A program made the position numbers and the translations under genes. From NCBI GenBank assembly GCA_965227065.1, contig CBDDFN010000012.1, positions 169,714 to 233,713 on the forward strand: DNA of 64,000 bases, given 5' to 3'. The notes under the pieces were generated by a model that ran no database searches, had not been told where the DNA came from, and saw only the letters and a program-made list of their open reading frames with translations. The first letter of the stretch is position 1; each line of letters begins with the position of its first letter. This stretch comes from CBDDFN01 sp965227065. Its GTDB lineage: Bacteria > Pseudomonadota > Alphaproteobacteria > SPJN01. Positions 9,922-19,040 of the stretch are shown here, in pieces.

Positions 9922-11563
9922 TCAGCAGATCAGCGAGTTGATCGGGCGCAGCCATGAAACTCAGATGGCCCGCCTGATCGATGAGCTGTAATGGCCAGCC
10001 CATGGCTTGCGTATAACTCAGAACAAGATCAAGCGGCACGGTCTGATCGTGGCGGCCATGCAAAATATCAACCGGGCAACCGGGCTTGGCCGACAAGCTC
10101 CAGCCGCCATTGGCGAGCATCGTGTCCTGCACAAAAGCCTCAACCTGGCTTGAAGAATGAAACAGATAGGCCCGCCACAAAGCGTGCAGAATTTGCGGGT
10201 CTTCAAGGGCTGCAAGATCAGCGGGGGCATCTTTAAAAAAGATGCGGCCCATACCTTCGGGCCCTGCCTTGGACACGCGCTGCATCCCCATCTTGACCAA
10301 AAGCCGGATCAGCCGTGGCGAGACATGGGCGGCCAGCGCAATGGCACGTTGGCCCACCGGCATATGCTCACCCTTGCGGGCATCAAAATCCGGCACGGCG
10401 GGACTGAGCAGAACCAGCCGGTCAACCCGGCCGGCATGGGCGGCGGCAAACTCGGTCGCCATCATAGCCCCGACCGAATAACCCAGCACCGTGGCTTTGG
10501 AAATGCCCAGATGATCAAGCAGCGCACGGCAATCGCGCAGCGTATCGCCCATATGCCCCGCCGGGTCGACAGACTGGGTGGTGCCTCCATAGCCGGGCCT
10601 TGCAGGCGCGATAAAGCGCACGCCATCGCTCACAAAACGCTGATGCAATGAGCTGACCGGTTCGCGCCCGCCGATCGAACCATGCAGAAACAGGACAGGC
10701 CGTCCCCCGGGGTCACCATATTCCAAATAGTCAATGACACGCCCGCTGTCTCCGGCCACAATTTCGCCGGTTGCCGGCCGGGCCTGCACAAAGCTGAGCA
10801 GATCAGACACACGTTTGATGCCCGACAAGAGCCGCAGCAATTCAGCTTGCGTCCCGGTTTCTGTCTTGCCGGTCAAAGCCTTGATTTGTGCGCGCACGGT
10901 TTCAACCGACCGGCCGCGATAGGCGGCAATCTCGGCAGGGCTTAACCCCCGGGCAAGGCCGCGGGCAACATCGACTTCACTGTCGCTCAGCGCAAAAATC
11001 GACTTGATGCGCGCGGCAAGCGCATCACTCCACCCCTCATTGATCGACACCACAAACAAGGAGGAGCGCTTTTCATCATTGTAGCGCAACGCGATATAGC
11101 TTGATTGCTCGCCCCCCTGCCCGCGCAAATCCGTGGCGCGCAGGACTGTCCAGTCCTCGCTTTGCACCTGCAACAGCTTTTTCAGACGCCGGTGGGAATC
11201 AGGCGTGAAGCCAAGCGTATCGGCAAACTGGCCGGCATGAGCGCCCAGCCGGTCGGCCGCTTGCGCATTGGCCGCCAGCACCTTGCCGGAACCCGCCACG
11301 ATCAATACTGCGGCTTCATCCTGGGCTTTGGGGTCAACTGCTGCCGTCCACAGCTGATCGGCCAGGGCCTCAACGGAATCGGAAATCTGGTCAAAAACAT
11401 CCCGCGCCCGTGCAGGATTACGCCGGGCCAGCGCGATGACGGTTTCCGACATGGTGTCGAGCTGTTCAGGGTCCGCCAGAACATCAAGCGCTGCGCGGGT
11501 TAACGGCTCATCCGTTTCCCGCGCATCATTTTTGTCAGTCCCGTCAAACTCTTGCCCTACCAT
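9908..11563 (-). CDS. PAS-like / LuxR-type HTH / alpha-beta hydrolase fusion
   Basis: 551 aa from ATG 11563 (AAGGATGCC upstream; the frame is open to a TTG at 11599). Three parts are seen. Residues ~80-180 look like a PAS-type sensor (AAVLIVAGSGKVLAANAQA). Residues ~191-246 are a LuxR-type helix-turn-helix (LSDSEVDVARGLARGLSPAE). From ~285 there is an alpha/beta hydrolase with oxyanion motif LFLHGS, nucleophile S363 in GYSVG, an acid in LHGRHDQTVP and a His in QAGHLSFM. All triad elements are present, so the hydrolase may be active or may serve as a ligand sensor. It follows a TonB receptor by 36 bp and may be co-transcribed with it. Confidence 0.85.
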   Translation of the reverse strand: MVGQEFDGTDKNDARETDEPLTRAALDVLADPEQLDTMSETVIALARRNPARARDVFDQISDSVEALADQLWTAAVDPKAQDEAAVLIVAGSGKVLAANAQAADRLGAHAGQFADTLGFTPDSHRRLKKLLQVQSEDWTVLRATDLRGQGGEQSSYIALRYNDEKRSSLFVVSINEGWSDALAARIKSIFALSDSEVDVARGLARGLSPAEIAAYRGRSVETVRAQIKALTGKTETGTQAELLRLLSGIKRVSDLLSFVQARPATGEIVAGDSGRVIDYLEYGDPGGRPVLFLHGSIGGREPVSSLHQRFVSDGVRFIAPARPGYGGTTQSVDPAGHMGDTLRDCRALLDHLGISKATVLGYSVGAMMATEFAAAHAGRVDRLVLLSPAVPDFDARKGEHMPVGQRAIALAAHVSPRLIRLLVKMGMQRVSKAGPEGMGRIFFKDAPADLAALEDPQILHALWRAYLFHSSSQVEAFVQDTMLANGGWSLSAKPGCPVDILHGRHDQTVPLDLVLSYTQAMGWPLQLIDQAGHLSFMAAPDQLADLLITQR

Positions 11564-11599
11564 GGCATCCTTGTGCCAAAAGGATGCGGTGGGGTGCAA

Positions 11600-14080
11600 C
11601 TAGATTTCGACCCGAAGCCGGACCAAAACCGTCCGCGGCGGGTTCGACTGGGCAATATGGGCGCCCAGCGCAATCGGCGCGTCAAACGAGGTGAGCTTGT
11701 AAATCTCGTCGGTGATGTTTTTCACCTGGACCTCAAGGCTCCACAAATTGTCGATATGGCGCAGACCGGCACGGGCCCCGAACAGCCAATAGGCTTCCTG
11801 GCTGTCGCGCGGATCAAGGTCGGGGTCGATAAATTCAAAGCCTCGATAAGAGGCCGAACCCGCCATCAGGCCCAGAATATTATCAAGCCCGATCCAGCTG
11901 AGCGGGAAGGCCCAGATGGCGTTGATTGACCCCGTCCATTTGGGTGCGCGGAACAGCTGCTCGCCCGACAGATCGGTCGAGGTTTGCGGCGGCACATTCA
12001 CCGGACCTTGCAGCGGGAAACAGTCAGGATTGGTGTGCACCTGGGTGGGTGCCAGCGTATGACAGCTTGCGCCCGTGAACTTGACATATTCACCATCAAG
12101 ATAGCCCATCGAACCAACCAGCACGAGCCCTTCAAAGGGCGAGACGGTGACATCCATTTCAACACCGCGCACTCGCACCTCTTCGGCGTTGGACGATTCA
12201 AAGGTGATCGTCTCAAAGGTCGTGACCTGATAGTCCTCATAGTCGGTCCAGAAGAAGCTCAGATTAATGCGCGCCAGACCATCAAGAAGGGTCGATTTGA
12301 AACCAAACTCATAGTTGGTGGAGCTTTCAGGCGCGAACTCGACATCTTCAATCTTGAAGCTCGCCACGTTGAACGAGCCTGAGCGGAAACCCTGCGCATA
12401 GGTGGCATAGACGGTCAGTTCTTCAAATGCCTCATAGGTCACCGAAACTTGCGGCGAGAAATCGGTATAGGTTGATTTGAAGACCTGCTGATAGCCATTC
12501 TCGGCCTGGAACAGCAGGGTGCGCCAGATGATCGAATCATCAGCCGCACTCAAATCGGCATCAAATTCCTTATGCTCCCAGGTGTAGCGGCCGCCAACCT
12601 TGATCGACAGATCCTCAGTGACATGCCAGGTGGCCTGACCAAACCCGGCAAGTGACAGTGTATCGAGAATACAGTCACAGGTGATCAGATCACCTTCAAA
12701 CAGGTTGAGCCCGCCGCCGGTCAGCCCGTTGATCAGGCCGGTAATGTCATTGAGCAGCCCGCCAAGCAGACCGCCAACACCTGGTGCGTTGGTGGGCAGA
12801 AGCGTTCCCAGAACATCCAGCACCAGCGTCGTGTTGAGGTCGCGGAACAACAGCCCCTCGCCCAGCGCATCGGAATTACTGCGGAAGGCGAACACACCGG
12901 CAATATATTCAAAATCGCCCGGCGGTGAGGTGACTTTCAGCTCTTCAGAGATTTGCCAATATTTGTTTTCAAAGGCGAACTCGATCAGCGGGAAAGCGGT
13001 CATTTCCAGATCGCCACCCGAATCATCGCCATAAGAGCCATAAGACGTCACCGACGAGATATTGTGCTCGCCCCAGTCATAGCTGACATTCAGCGAAAGC
13101 AGATAGCCATCCCCGATGGCGGTTGCACCATCGCGGCTTGATCCGCGGCGGTCAAAATCATCTTCGAAATTTGGGTCTTGCAGGCGGAACAGCGTCTTCC
13201 AGAATTCCGGCGTGTACGTCTGTTCGGTCGCGCCCCACTGGCCGAAATCATAATCGAAATAGGTGCCTGCCAGCGTCACCGACAAATCTTCGGTGATGTC
13301 GAACAAAAGCTTGGCGCGCATATGCAGCGTTTGCTTGCCGCCAATCGGCACGTCGGGGTCAAAGACGTTTTCGGTGTGCGGCTCGTTCTCGCCATAAGAC
13401 ACGGCCAGACGGAAGGCGACCTTGTCCTCAATGATGGGACCCGACACCATGCCGCGCAGCTCACGCGTTTCAAGCTGGCCAATTGTGCCTTCAAAGCGGC
13501 TTTCCCATTCGTAAGTCGGCGAGCCTTGCGTGACATTGATCACACCGGCGGGCGAGTTCCGGCCAAACAGCGTACCGTTGGGACCTTTCAGAACTTCCAG
13601 CCGTTCAACGTCGAGGAAGCCGGCGCGCAGAAATTCCACACGGGCGACATAGACGTCATCAAACATATAGGCGACAGCCTGTTCGGCCATCACATTGACT
13701 TCCGAGGTCCCCACCCCGCGCATATAGACGGTGAACCAGTCAGTGTTGATCGAGATATTGGGGACAAGCTGGGCGATATCGTTGAACTGTGTGACACCGG
13801 CATCACGCATATCATCGCCCGACAGAACCGAAACCGACATCGGGACATCGCGCACATCTTCTTCGCGGCGCTGGGCGGTCACCTTGATTTCGTCGAGCAT
13901 CATGCGGCGGCGGCGCTTGGGTTCTTCGGTTGCGGCACCGGCAGCCTCTTCAGCGCTGCCTTCCAGTTCAACCTGCGCTTCGGCTTCGATCGCCGCCTCG
14001 CCGTCCTGCGCCCAAGCGGTAATGTGGAACAAGCCCGTCAGCCCGAGCGCAACCGCGCCCGTCACCCAAAACTTTTTCAT
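11600..14080 (-). CDS. TonB-dependent outer-membrane receptor
   Basis: 826 aa from ATG 14080, which follows TTGGGGGGTTCCC; a longer frame to 14122 lacks a better ribosome site. The signal peptide ends near AWAQD. A low-complexity acidic Ala/Glu stretch follows, then DEIKVTAQRREEDVRDVP and a plug with VERLEVLKGPNGTLFGRNSP. The barrel ends in VLVRLRVEI. It is a different subfamily member from the receptor at 2.5-4.8 kb. The ligand is unknown. The downstream LuxR-hydrolase fusion on the same strand suggests the imported compound may be an ester or a signal sensed by that protein, which is speculation. Confidence 0.94.
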   Translation of the reverse strand: MKKFWVTGAVALGLTGLFHITAWAQDGEAAIEAEAQVELEGSAEEAAGAATEEPKRRRRMMLDEIKVTAQRREEDVRDVPMSVSVLSGDDMRDAGVTQFNDIAQLVPNISINTDWFTVYMRGVGTSEVNVMAEQAVAYMFDDVYVARVEFLRAGFLDVERLEVLKGPNGTLFGRNSPAGVINVTQGSPTYEWESRFEGTIGQLETRELRGMVSGPIIEDKVAFRLAVSYGENEPHTENVFDPDVPIGGKQTLHMRAKLLFDITEDLSVTLAGTYFDYDFGQWGATEQTYTPEFWKTLFRLQDPNFEDDFDRRGSSRDGATAIGDGYLLSLNVSYDWGEHNISSVTSYGSYGDDSGGDLEMTAFPLIEFAFENKYWQISEELKVTSPPGDFEYIAGVFAFRSNSDALGEGLLFRDLNTTLVLDVLGTLLPTNAPGVGGLLGGLLNDITGLINGLTGGGLNLFEGDLITCDCILDTLSLAGFGQATWHVTEDLSIKVGGRYTWEHKEFDADLSAADDSIIWRTLLFQAENGYQQVFKSTYTDFSPQVSVTYEAFEELTVYATYAQGFRSGSFNVASFKIEDVEFAPESSTNYEFGFKSTLLDGLARINLSFFWTDYEDYQVTTFETITFESSNAEEVRVRGVEMDVTVSPFEGLVLVGSMGYLDGEYVKFTGASCHTLAPTQVHTNPDCFPLQGPVNVPPQTSTDLSGEQLFRAPKWTGSINAIWAFPLSWIGLDNILGLMAGSASYRGFEFIDPDLDPRDSQEAYWLFGARAGLRHIDNLWSLEVQVKNITDEIYKLTSFDAPIALGAHIAQSNPPRTVLVRLRVEI

Positions 14081-14303
14081 GGGAACCCCCCAAAAATGCA
14101 TCCTCAGCCCTGCGGATCTCACGGGCGTGCCAACGCCCTACCCCTGTCCGCTAGACACTGTGTCTAACGACGATAACCCAGGAGATCAAGCATTACAACT
14201 AGGGCGGGTTTCACATTTTAAGTTTGTGCAAGAGCTTGCGGTGGCCGGAATGAAAAAACCCGCCTAAGATCGCGTCATTATTGATATTTTGGGGGACATT
14301 CTC

Positions 14304-15089
14304 ATGCAACCTTATCAACCTTTGTCGCGCTCCATCGCGGGGCTGACCGCCCTTGTCACCGGGGCGGCATCGGGCATGGGGCGGGCCACCGCCCACCTGT
14401 TCGCTGCCGAGGGCGCCAATGTCGCCGTCACCGATCTTGATCAGGCCGCTTGCGATTCGGTCGCCGCCGAGATTGCCGCCGCCGGCGTGCCGGGCAAGGC
14501 CCTGCCGCTGGCCCTGGATGTGTCCGACACGGCGGCCATCGGGTCGGTGGTCAGCGCTATCGTAGACGAATTTGGCGGGCTCGACATTGTGGTCAACAAT
14601 GCCGGTTTCTCCAAACTCGCCATGATCGGCGATGAGGCCTATGACGATGTCTGGGACCCAACCATTGCGGTGATGCTGTCGGCCCATCAACAGGTGGTGC
14701 GCGCCGCCCTGCCCCATTTGCGCAAGTCGCAAAATCCGCGCGTGGTCAATATCGCCTCCACCGAAGGGCTTGGTGCGACCACCGCCAACAGCCCGTATGT
14801 GGCCGCCAAACATGGGGTGATCGGCCTGACGCGCGGCATGGCGGTGGATCTGGGGCGCGAAGGCATCACCGTGAACGCCATTTGCCCCGGCCCCATCCGT
14901 ACCGGCATCACCGACGCCATCCCCGAAGAGCACAAGGAAATCTACGCCAAGCGCCGGGTTCCCCTGCGCCGCTACGGCATCCCCGAAGAGGTCGCGCATA
15001 TGACCTTGTCGCTGTGTCTGCCCGCCGCCAGCTTTGTCACCGGCGCCCACCTGCCGGTAGATGGCGGGCTGACCATCAAGAATGCATAA
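14304..15089 (+). CDS. Short-chain dehydrogenase/reductase
   Basis: 261 aa, classical SDR length. The N-terminal Rossmann motif is TGAASGMG. NNAG follows strand 4. The active site is Ser in NIASTEG and Tyr-x3-Lys in SPYVAAKHG. The PG motif CPGPIRTGI and the C-terminal VDGG are present. ATG 14304 is preferred because GGGGGA lies 8 bases before it. The overall pattern is close to 3-hydroxyacyl or 3-hydroxybutyrate dehydrogenases, but the substrate is not determined. It diverges from the TonB receptor with a ~220-bp intergenic region between them. Confidence 0.92.
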   Translation: MQPYQPLSRSIAGLTALVTGAASGMGRATAHLFAAEGANVAVTDLDQAACDSVAAEIAAAGVPGKALPLALDVSDTAAIGSVVSAIVDEFGGLDIVVNNAGFSKLAMIGDEAYDDVWDPTIAVMLSAHQQVVRAALPHLRKSQNPRVVNIASTEGLGATTANSPYVAAKHGVIGLTRGMAVDLGREGITVNAICPGPIRTGITDAIPEEHKEIYAKRRVPLRRYGIPEEVAHMTLSLCLPAASFVTGAHLPVDGGLTIKNA

Positions 15090-15153
15090 TCGCCGCCCCA
15101 CCAGCGTCATGATTGGCTGTTAGGGATCGCACAACACATAAGGGGGATGCGAT

Positions 15154-15858
15154 ATGAAAGTGATGATGGCCGCTTTTCTGGCAGTGCTTGTTGCGACGCC
15201 TTTACTGGCCGAAGACACCTGGCAGCCCGCCCATGGCGAGACGCTGTATTGGCAAATCGCCGATCACAAGGACCGGGTGATCGGCCACACGATCCAGCGC
15301 TTTTCCCGCGCCGACGGTGCGCTCACCATGACGCGCAGCCAACGCATCCGCATGCGCAAATTCATGATGAATATCAAGCTTGATCAGGACGTGACGTCGG
15401 TATGGGACAAGGAGGGTCTGCGCTCGCTGCAATCAAGCACCATCGCCGATGCTCCAGTCATGTCGCGGGATTTATCCCTCACCGTTACCCGGCTTGACGA
15501 TGGCAAGCTCAAAATCGTGTCATCCGAGGTGGGCGAAAAAATTGTCGATCAGCCCGCCTGGCCGATGACGTTCTGGCATGGCTCTTTTCTGCGGCGCGAG
15601 CAATTCTTTGATGCCGGGCTGGGCCTGATCAAGCCGGTCACCAAAACCGGTCTGGGCGCGAAGGAGCTGGACGTTGCAGGCCAGACCCTGTCGTGTGAGG
15701 GCATGCGGGTTGAAACCAGCAATCATGAAGACAAGCCGGTCACGATAGAGCTTTGGTTCACCCAAGGGGGCGAGCCCTGCCAGATGGATTTTGAAGGCCC
15801 GATGGGCGCCTCAAGCGCACGCCGGGTGACACAAGCAGCCCTTGTAACAGACCATTAA
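15154..15858 (+). CDS. Exported protein of unknown function, DUF6134-like
   Basis: 234 aa with a short signal peptide (MKVMMAAFLAVLVATPLLAE). The mature part reads as beta-rich, with alternating strands and a pair of cysteines late in the chain (LSCEGMR and GEPCQMDF) that could form a disulfide in the periplasm. The opening strand pattern resembles the DUF6134 family, but I am not certain of that. ATG 15154 is preceded by AAGGGGG. It lies 64 bp after the SDR on the same strand, so co-transcription is possible. Confidence 0.75.
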   Translation: MKVMMAAFLAVLVATPLLAEDTWQPAHGETLYWQIADHKDRVIGHTIQRFSRADGALTMTRSQRIRMRKFMMNIKLDQDVTSVWDKEGLRSLQSSTIADAPVMSRDLSLTVTRLDDGKLKIVSSEVGEKIVDQPAWPMTFWHGSFLRREQFFDAGLGLIKPVTKTGLGAKELDVAGQTLSCEGMRVETSNHEDKPVTIELWFTQGGEPCQMDFEGPMGASSARRVTQAALVTDH

Positions 15859-15870
15859 CGTGACCGAGCA

Positions 15871-16323
15871 TTAACGCGGCGGGGTGATCTCGGCGACGGA
15901 AATGCCGAGCAATTGCCAGCCCGGCGCCCATTCAAACATCAGATCAAAGCCCAAAGCCCGGGGCCTGAAATCAAAACTGCCGCGCAGCCGCAGCACACCG
16001 TCCTGGTCGATGCGCGGGGGAATATGAAAGCGCGGGGCAATCAACAAGGCACGGCCGACATCAAGCCGCGCGGCGCGCAAGGGTGCAAACAGATCAGCCA
16101 GATCCTGCGGCCGGTTCCGGCTTTGAAACCCCTTTGAACCCAGCGCATGTAAAACGGTGTAATTGCCTGTGCGGTTGGCGTGATCGAGCGCCACCATGGC
16201 ACTCCACACCAGCCTTGCCTGTCCCGCCTCATCGGGCATCGGCGCACGGTCTTGCGCCTGGGCGGGAGCAGCGATCACCATGATCGCAAAAAGCAGCCGC
16301 CGCCCGAAGGCGACGGCTTTCAT
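15871..16323 (-). CDS. Small exported protein of unknown function (DUF4864/NTF2-like?)
   Basis: 150 aa from ATG 16323, or 158 aa from GTG 16347. The latter would overlap the stop of the autotransporter gene and could be translationally coupled. The signal peptide ends at APAQAQD. The mature domain (WSAMVALDHANRTGNYTVLH then FAPLR and a WQLLGISV strand near the end) has the helix-then-sheet pattern of small NTF2/SnoaL-like domains; this is a weak assignment. Its position directly after the adhesin gene suggests a shared transcript and perhaps a periplasmic accessory role. Confidence 0.7.
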   Translation of the reverse strand: MKAVAFGRRLLFAIMVIAAPAQAQDRAPMPDEAGQARLVWSAMVALDHANRTGNYTVLHALGSKGFQSRNRPQDLADLFAPLRAARLDVGRALLIAPRFHIPPRIDQDGVLRLRGSFDFRPRALGFDLMFEWAPGWQLLGISVAEITPPR

Positions 16324-16340
16324 CTTCGATAAAACAGTCC

Positions 16341-17999
16341 TTACCACGACAGGGTCGCGCCGGCGCTGGCGCCGACCTTGCCGGAATCAAAGCCTGCACC
16401 GACACCGGCATTGAGGGTCAGCGTGTTATTCACGCGCACCGCACCGGCCGCCGAGAAGGCCCCTTTTTCATCGTAATAGCCGAAATTACCGGACAGGGCG
16501 AAACGGTCACCCGCGCCAACAATCGGTGTCGGCATGGACAAGGCAAGTGCTACGCCTTCGCGCAGATCGTCCACCTCATCAAACAGCTTGCCGCCGTCGG
16601 TGGCCAGATTGCCCGACGCGTCCGAGGTCACGACCTCAAGGGGACCTGACTGGGCAGCCCTGCTGGCACTCGATGTAATGCCCGGCGCGGTATAGGTGTT
16701 GGAGCCTGTGCCAAGCACAAACTGGTTGGCCCGTGTGGTCGTGGCCCCCGCACCCAGCGCGGTCGAATTGTCGAACCCGGCTGACGACCGGTCACCCACA
16801 GCGGTTGAGCGTTCACCGGTCGCGCTGGCCGCCTCACCCACGGCAAGCGACCGCGTGCCTTGGGCGCTGGCCAAATGACCAAAGGCATGGGCGCGTTGGC
16901 CCGTGGCATTGGCACGCCAGCCAAACGCCGTCGCAGCGGTTCCATTGGCAACACTTTCGCCACCAACTGCGGTGGTCGAGGTGCCATCGGCACTGGCATT
17001 GTCACCAATCGCCAGCGCGTCAACGCCATTGGCTTCGGACTGATTGCCAATTGCGGTCGAGAACGCCGATTGCGCATCAGCATCTTCACCAATGGCCATG
17101 GAGCGTTCGCCGTTCGCTGTCGCCAGGTGCCCAAAGGCATGGGCGCGTTCACCGGTAGCGTTTGAGCGCCAGCCAAAGGCCGTCGCAGCGGTGCCATTGG
17201 CGACACTTTCGCCACCGACTGCAGTGGTCGAGGTGCCATCGGCACTGGCATTGTCACCAATCGCCAGCGCGTCCACGCCATTGGCCTCGGACTGATTGCC
17301 AATTGCGGTCGAGAACGCCGATTGCGCATCAGCATCTTCACCCACAGCCATGGAGCGTTCGCCGTTCGCTGTCGCCAGGTGCCCAAAGGCATGGGCGCGT
17401 TCGCCGGTGGCATTGGCACGCCAGCCAAAGGCCGTCGCAGCGGTGCCATTGGCGACACTTTCACCACCAACTGCGGTGGTCGAGGTGCCATCGGCACTGG
17501 CATTGTCGCCAATCGCCAGCGCGTCAACGCCATTGGCCTCGGACTGATTGCCAATCGCGGTCGAGAAGGCCGATTGCGCATCAGCATCTTCACCGACAGC
17601 CATGGAGCGTTCGCCGTTTGCCGTCGCCAGATGGCCCAGCGCATGGGCGCGTTCACCGGTAGCGTTCGAGCGCCAGCCGTAAGAGGTCGCCGCAATGCCA
17701 TCAGCATTACTCTCCCCGCCGACCGTCGTCGTGGAATTACCATTGGCGTTGGAATCCGAGCCAATGGCAATCGCGTCATTGCCATCCGCGCTGGGCCCCG
17801 CGGCATCGGCATCATCGCCGTCGCTGCCAATTACAACCGAAGCATCACCCAATGCGGTGGCCCCGGCCCCGCATTCGGTCGAATTGGTGCCTGCACCGGC
17901 ATTACAATCCGGCGTGGCATCAGCGCGGGCCGGGCTGCTCAAAACAAGCATGAGCGCCACCGCAGACGCGCTGGTTAAAAGACGTGAATGTGTCGACAT
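16341..17999 (-). CDS. YadA-like trimeric autotransporter adhesin
   Basis: 552 aa. A signal peptide (ends SSPARADA) is followed by a head domain made of 14-residue YadA/Hep_Hag-type repeats (pattern AxGxxSxAxGxxAxA). A short neck follows around LGTGSNTYTAPGI. The C-terminal ~75 residues form the membrane anchor (EGVALALSMPTP to SAGATLSW), ending in Trp as expected for BAM recognition. There is almost no coiled-coil stalk, so the head would sit close to the membrane. Residues 111-362 are three nearly identical 84-residue units. ATG 17999 has AGGGGA upstream. The function is surface attachment, by family. Confidence 0.93.
   Translation of the reverse strand: MSTHSRLLTSASAVALMLVLSSPARADATPDCNAGAGTNSTECGAGATALGDASVVIGSDGDDADAAGPSADGNDAIAIGSDSNANGNSTTTVGGESNADGIAATSYGWRSNATGERAHALGHLATANGERSMAVGEDADAQSAFSTAIGNQSEANGVDALAIGDNASADGTSTTAVGGESVANGTAATAFGWRANATGERAHAFGHLATANGERSMAVGEDADAQSAFSTAIGNQSEANGVDALAIGDNASADGTSTTAVGGESVANGTAATAFGWRSNATGERAHAFGHLATANGERSMAIGEDADAQSAFSTAIGNQSEANGVDALAIGDNASADGTSTTAVGGESVANGTAATAFGWRANATGQRAHAFGHLASAQGTRSLAVGEAASATGERSTAVGDRSSAGFDNSTALGAGATTTRANQFVLGTGSNTYTAPGITSSASRAAQSGPLEVVTSDASGNLATDGGKLFDEVDDLREGVALALSMPTPIVGAGDRFALSGNFGYYDEKGAFSAAGAVRVNNTLTLNAGVGAGFDSGKVGASAGATLSW
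16914..17669 (-). repeat. Three 252-bp tandem repeats inside the autotransporter gene
   Basis: Three consecutive 252-bp units (17418-17669, 17166-17417, 16914-17165) encode 84-residue copies that differ at only a few positions, for example SNATGERAHAL, ANATGERAHAF and SNATGERAHAF at the start of each. A partial fourth copy continues to about 16830. The DNA identity exceeds what protein constraint needs and indicates recent duplication or gene conversion. The unit length keeps the reading frame, so copy-number changes would lengthen or shorten the adhesin head. Confidence 0.9.
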
Positions 18000-18055
18000 G
18001 AATATCCCCTGTTAAACCCCGAATGCTCTGCGGGTTTGACGCGCGCAGAATGAAG

Positions 18056-18073
18056 TAGCGCGATGAGGCGCTA
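18056..18073. other. Small perfect hairpin upstream of the adhesin gene
   Basis: TAGCGC and GCGCTA flank a 6-base loop, and an imperfect inverted repeat (CTGTTCCC/GGGAAACAG) follows at once. It sits in the 138-bp gap between the PF10118 gene and the autotransporter, both leftward. No T-run follows on either strand, so it may be a weak terminator or part of the adhesin leader. Function not established. Confidence 0.3.
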
Positions 18074-18137
18074 CTGTTCCCTACGCGGTGGGAAACAGGT
18101 TGGATCTCAAAATATCGAAATTATCTATAAAACCGGA

Positions 18138-19016
18138 TCAGACTGAAAATTGCGCTGGAATCTCAGGGTCTTCGGTGTCGAGCAACGGCACGGCATCCTC
18201 GCCAATCGCCTGATAGGCGGCTTTCCATTCATCGACCCAGTCGGGGTCTTTGATATGGCTGGGATGATGGCCCGGCAGCATGCCTTTCAGCATGATCGGC
18301 CCGATGCCCAGGAAGAAGCGGCGCACCATCTTGATCAGGCGCTTGCGGCTTTTCTTATCGGTCCAGCGGCCATCGACTTTGAGCATCTCCCGATAGCTCA
18401 ATTTCGAATAGCGCATAATGTGCAGGCTGGCGAAAAAGATGCCGTAAAGGCGCATAAAATAGCTGCGGGGATAGAGATAGCGGTAAAGATCAATGGCGAC
18501 CGTCTTGTGCTCAATCTCTTCGATCATGTGCCACAGCACCAGCGAGGTCACGATCGGGTCAGCGCCCTGGAACAGCGCGCCGCGCTCTTCCACCAGCCAA
18601 TGGGTCAGCCCGATTGACATGGTCTCAAACCCGGCTGTGTAAGCGAGACGCCATTTCAGGCTCTTGGTTTGATTGTAACGGACGAAATCAGCACCCATCG
18701 CCTTTTCATACTGCTCCAGCCCCGGATAGGCTTTTTTCTTGAGCAGATCATTAAACTTGCGGTGGTTCTGAAAATGCTGGCCTTCCTGGGCCATGAAGCC
18801 CTGGCAATCCTGAATGAGGCCGGGCTCCTCCACCTGTTTGAGCCCCTCACGCATGGTTCGGATCAAAAACGGTTCGAGATAGGGCATGGTGACCGAAGCG
18901 CCCGACACCATATGGCCGAACTCGGGTTCATTGGGATGCCATACCGGGTCAATCGTGTCGGGAAACTCAAACGGCACTTTGCGGACCGTCAGATCATGCG
19001 GTGCAAACTGTTTCAT
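18138..19016 (-). CDS. PF10118-family predicted metal-dependent hydrolase
   Basis: 292 aa. It matches the pattern of the PF10118 family, which looks like a ferritin-like helical bundle: Glu/His motifs at AQEGQHFQNH (E78, H81) and MIEEIEHKTVAID. These would provide metal ligands. The family has no settled biochemical role, and 'metal-dependent hydrolase' is an inherited name. The start at 19016 has AAGGAGG. It is last in a four-gene leftward cluster, 24 bp after the styrene-oxide-isomerase-like gene, and such proteins are frequent beside oxygenase or desaturase genes. Confidence 0.87.
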   Translation of the reverse strand: MKQFAPHDLTVRKVPFEFPDTIDPVWHPNEPEFGHMVSGASVTMPYLEPFLIRTMREGLKQVEEPGLIQDCQGFMAQEGQHFQNHRKFNDLLKKKAYPGLEQYEKAMGADFVRYNQTKSLKWRLAYTAGFETMSIGLTHWLVEERGALFQGADPIVTSLVLWHMIEEIEHKTVAIDLYRYLYPRSYFMRLYGIFFASLHIMRYSKLSYREMLKVDGRWTDKKSRKRLIKMVRRFFLGIGPIMLKGMLPGHHPSHIKDPDWVDEWKAAYQAIGEDAVPLLDTEDPEIPAQFSV

Positions 19017-19040
19017 ACCGAATGCCTCCTTTTTCGCCGC

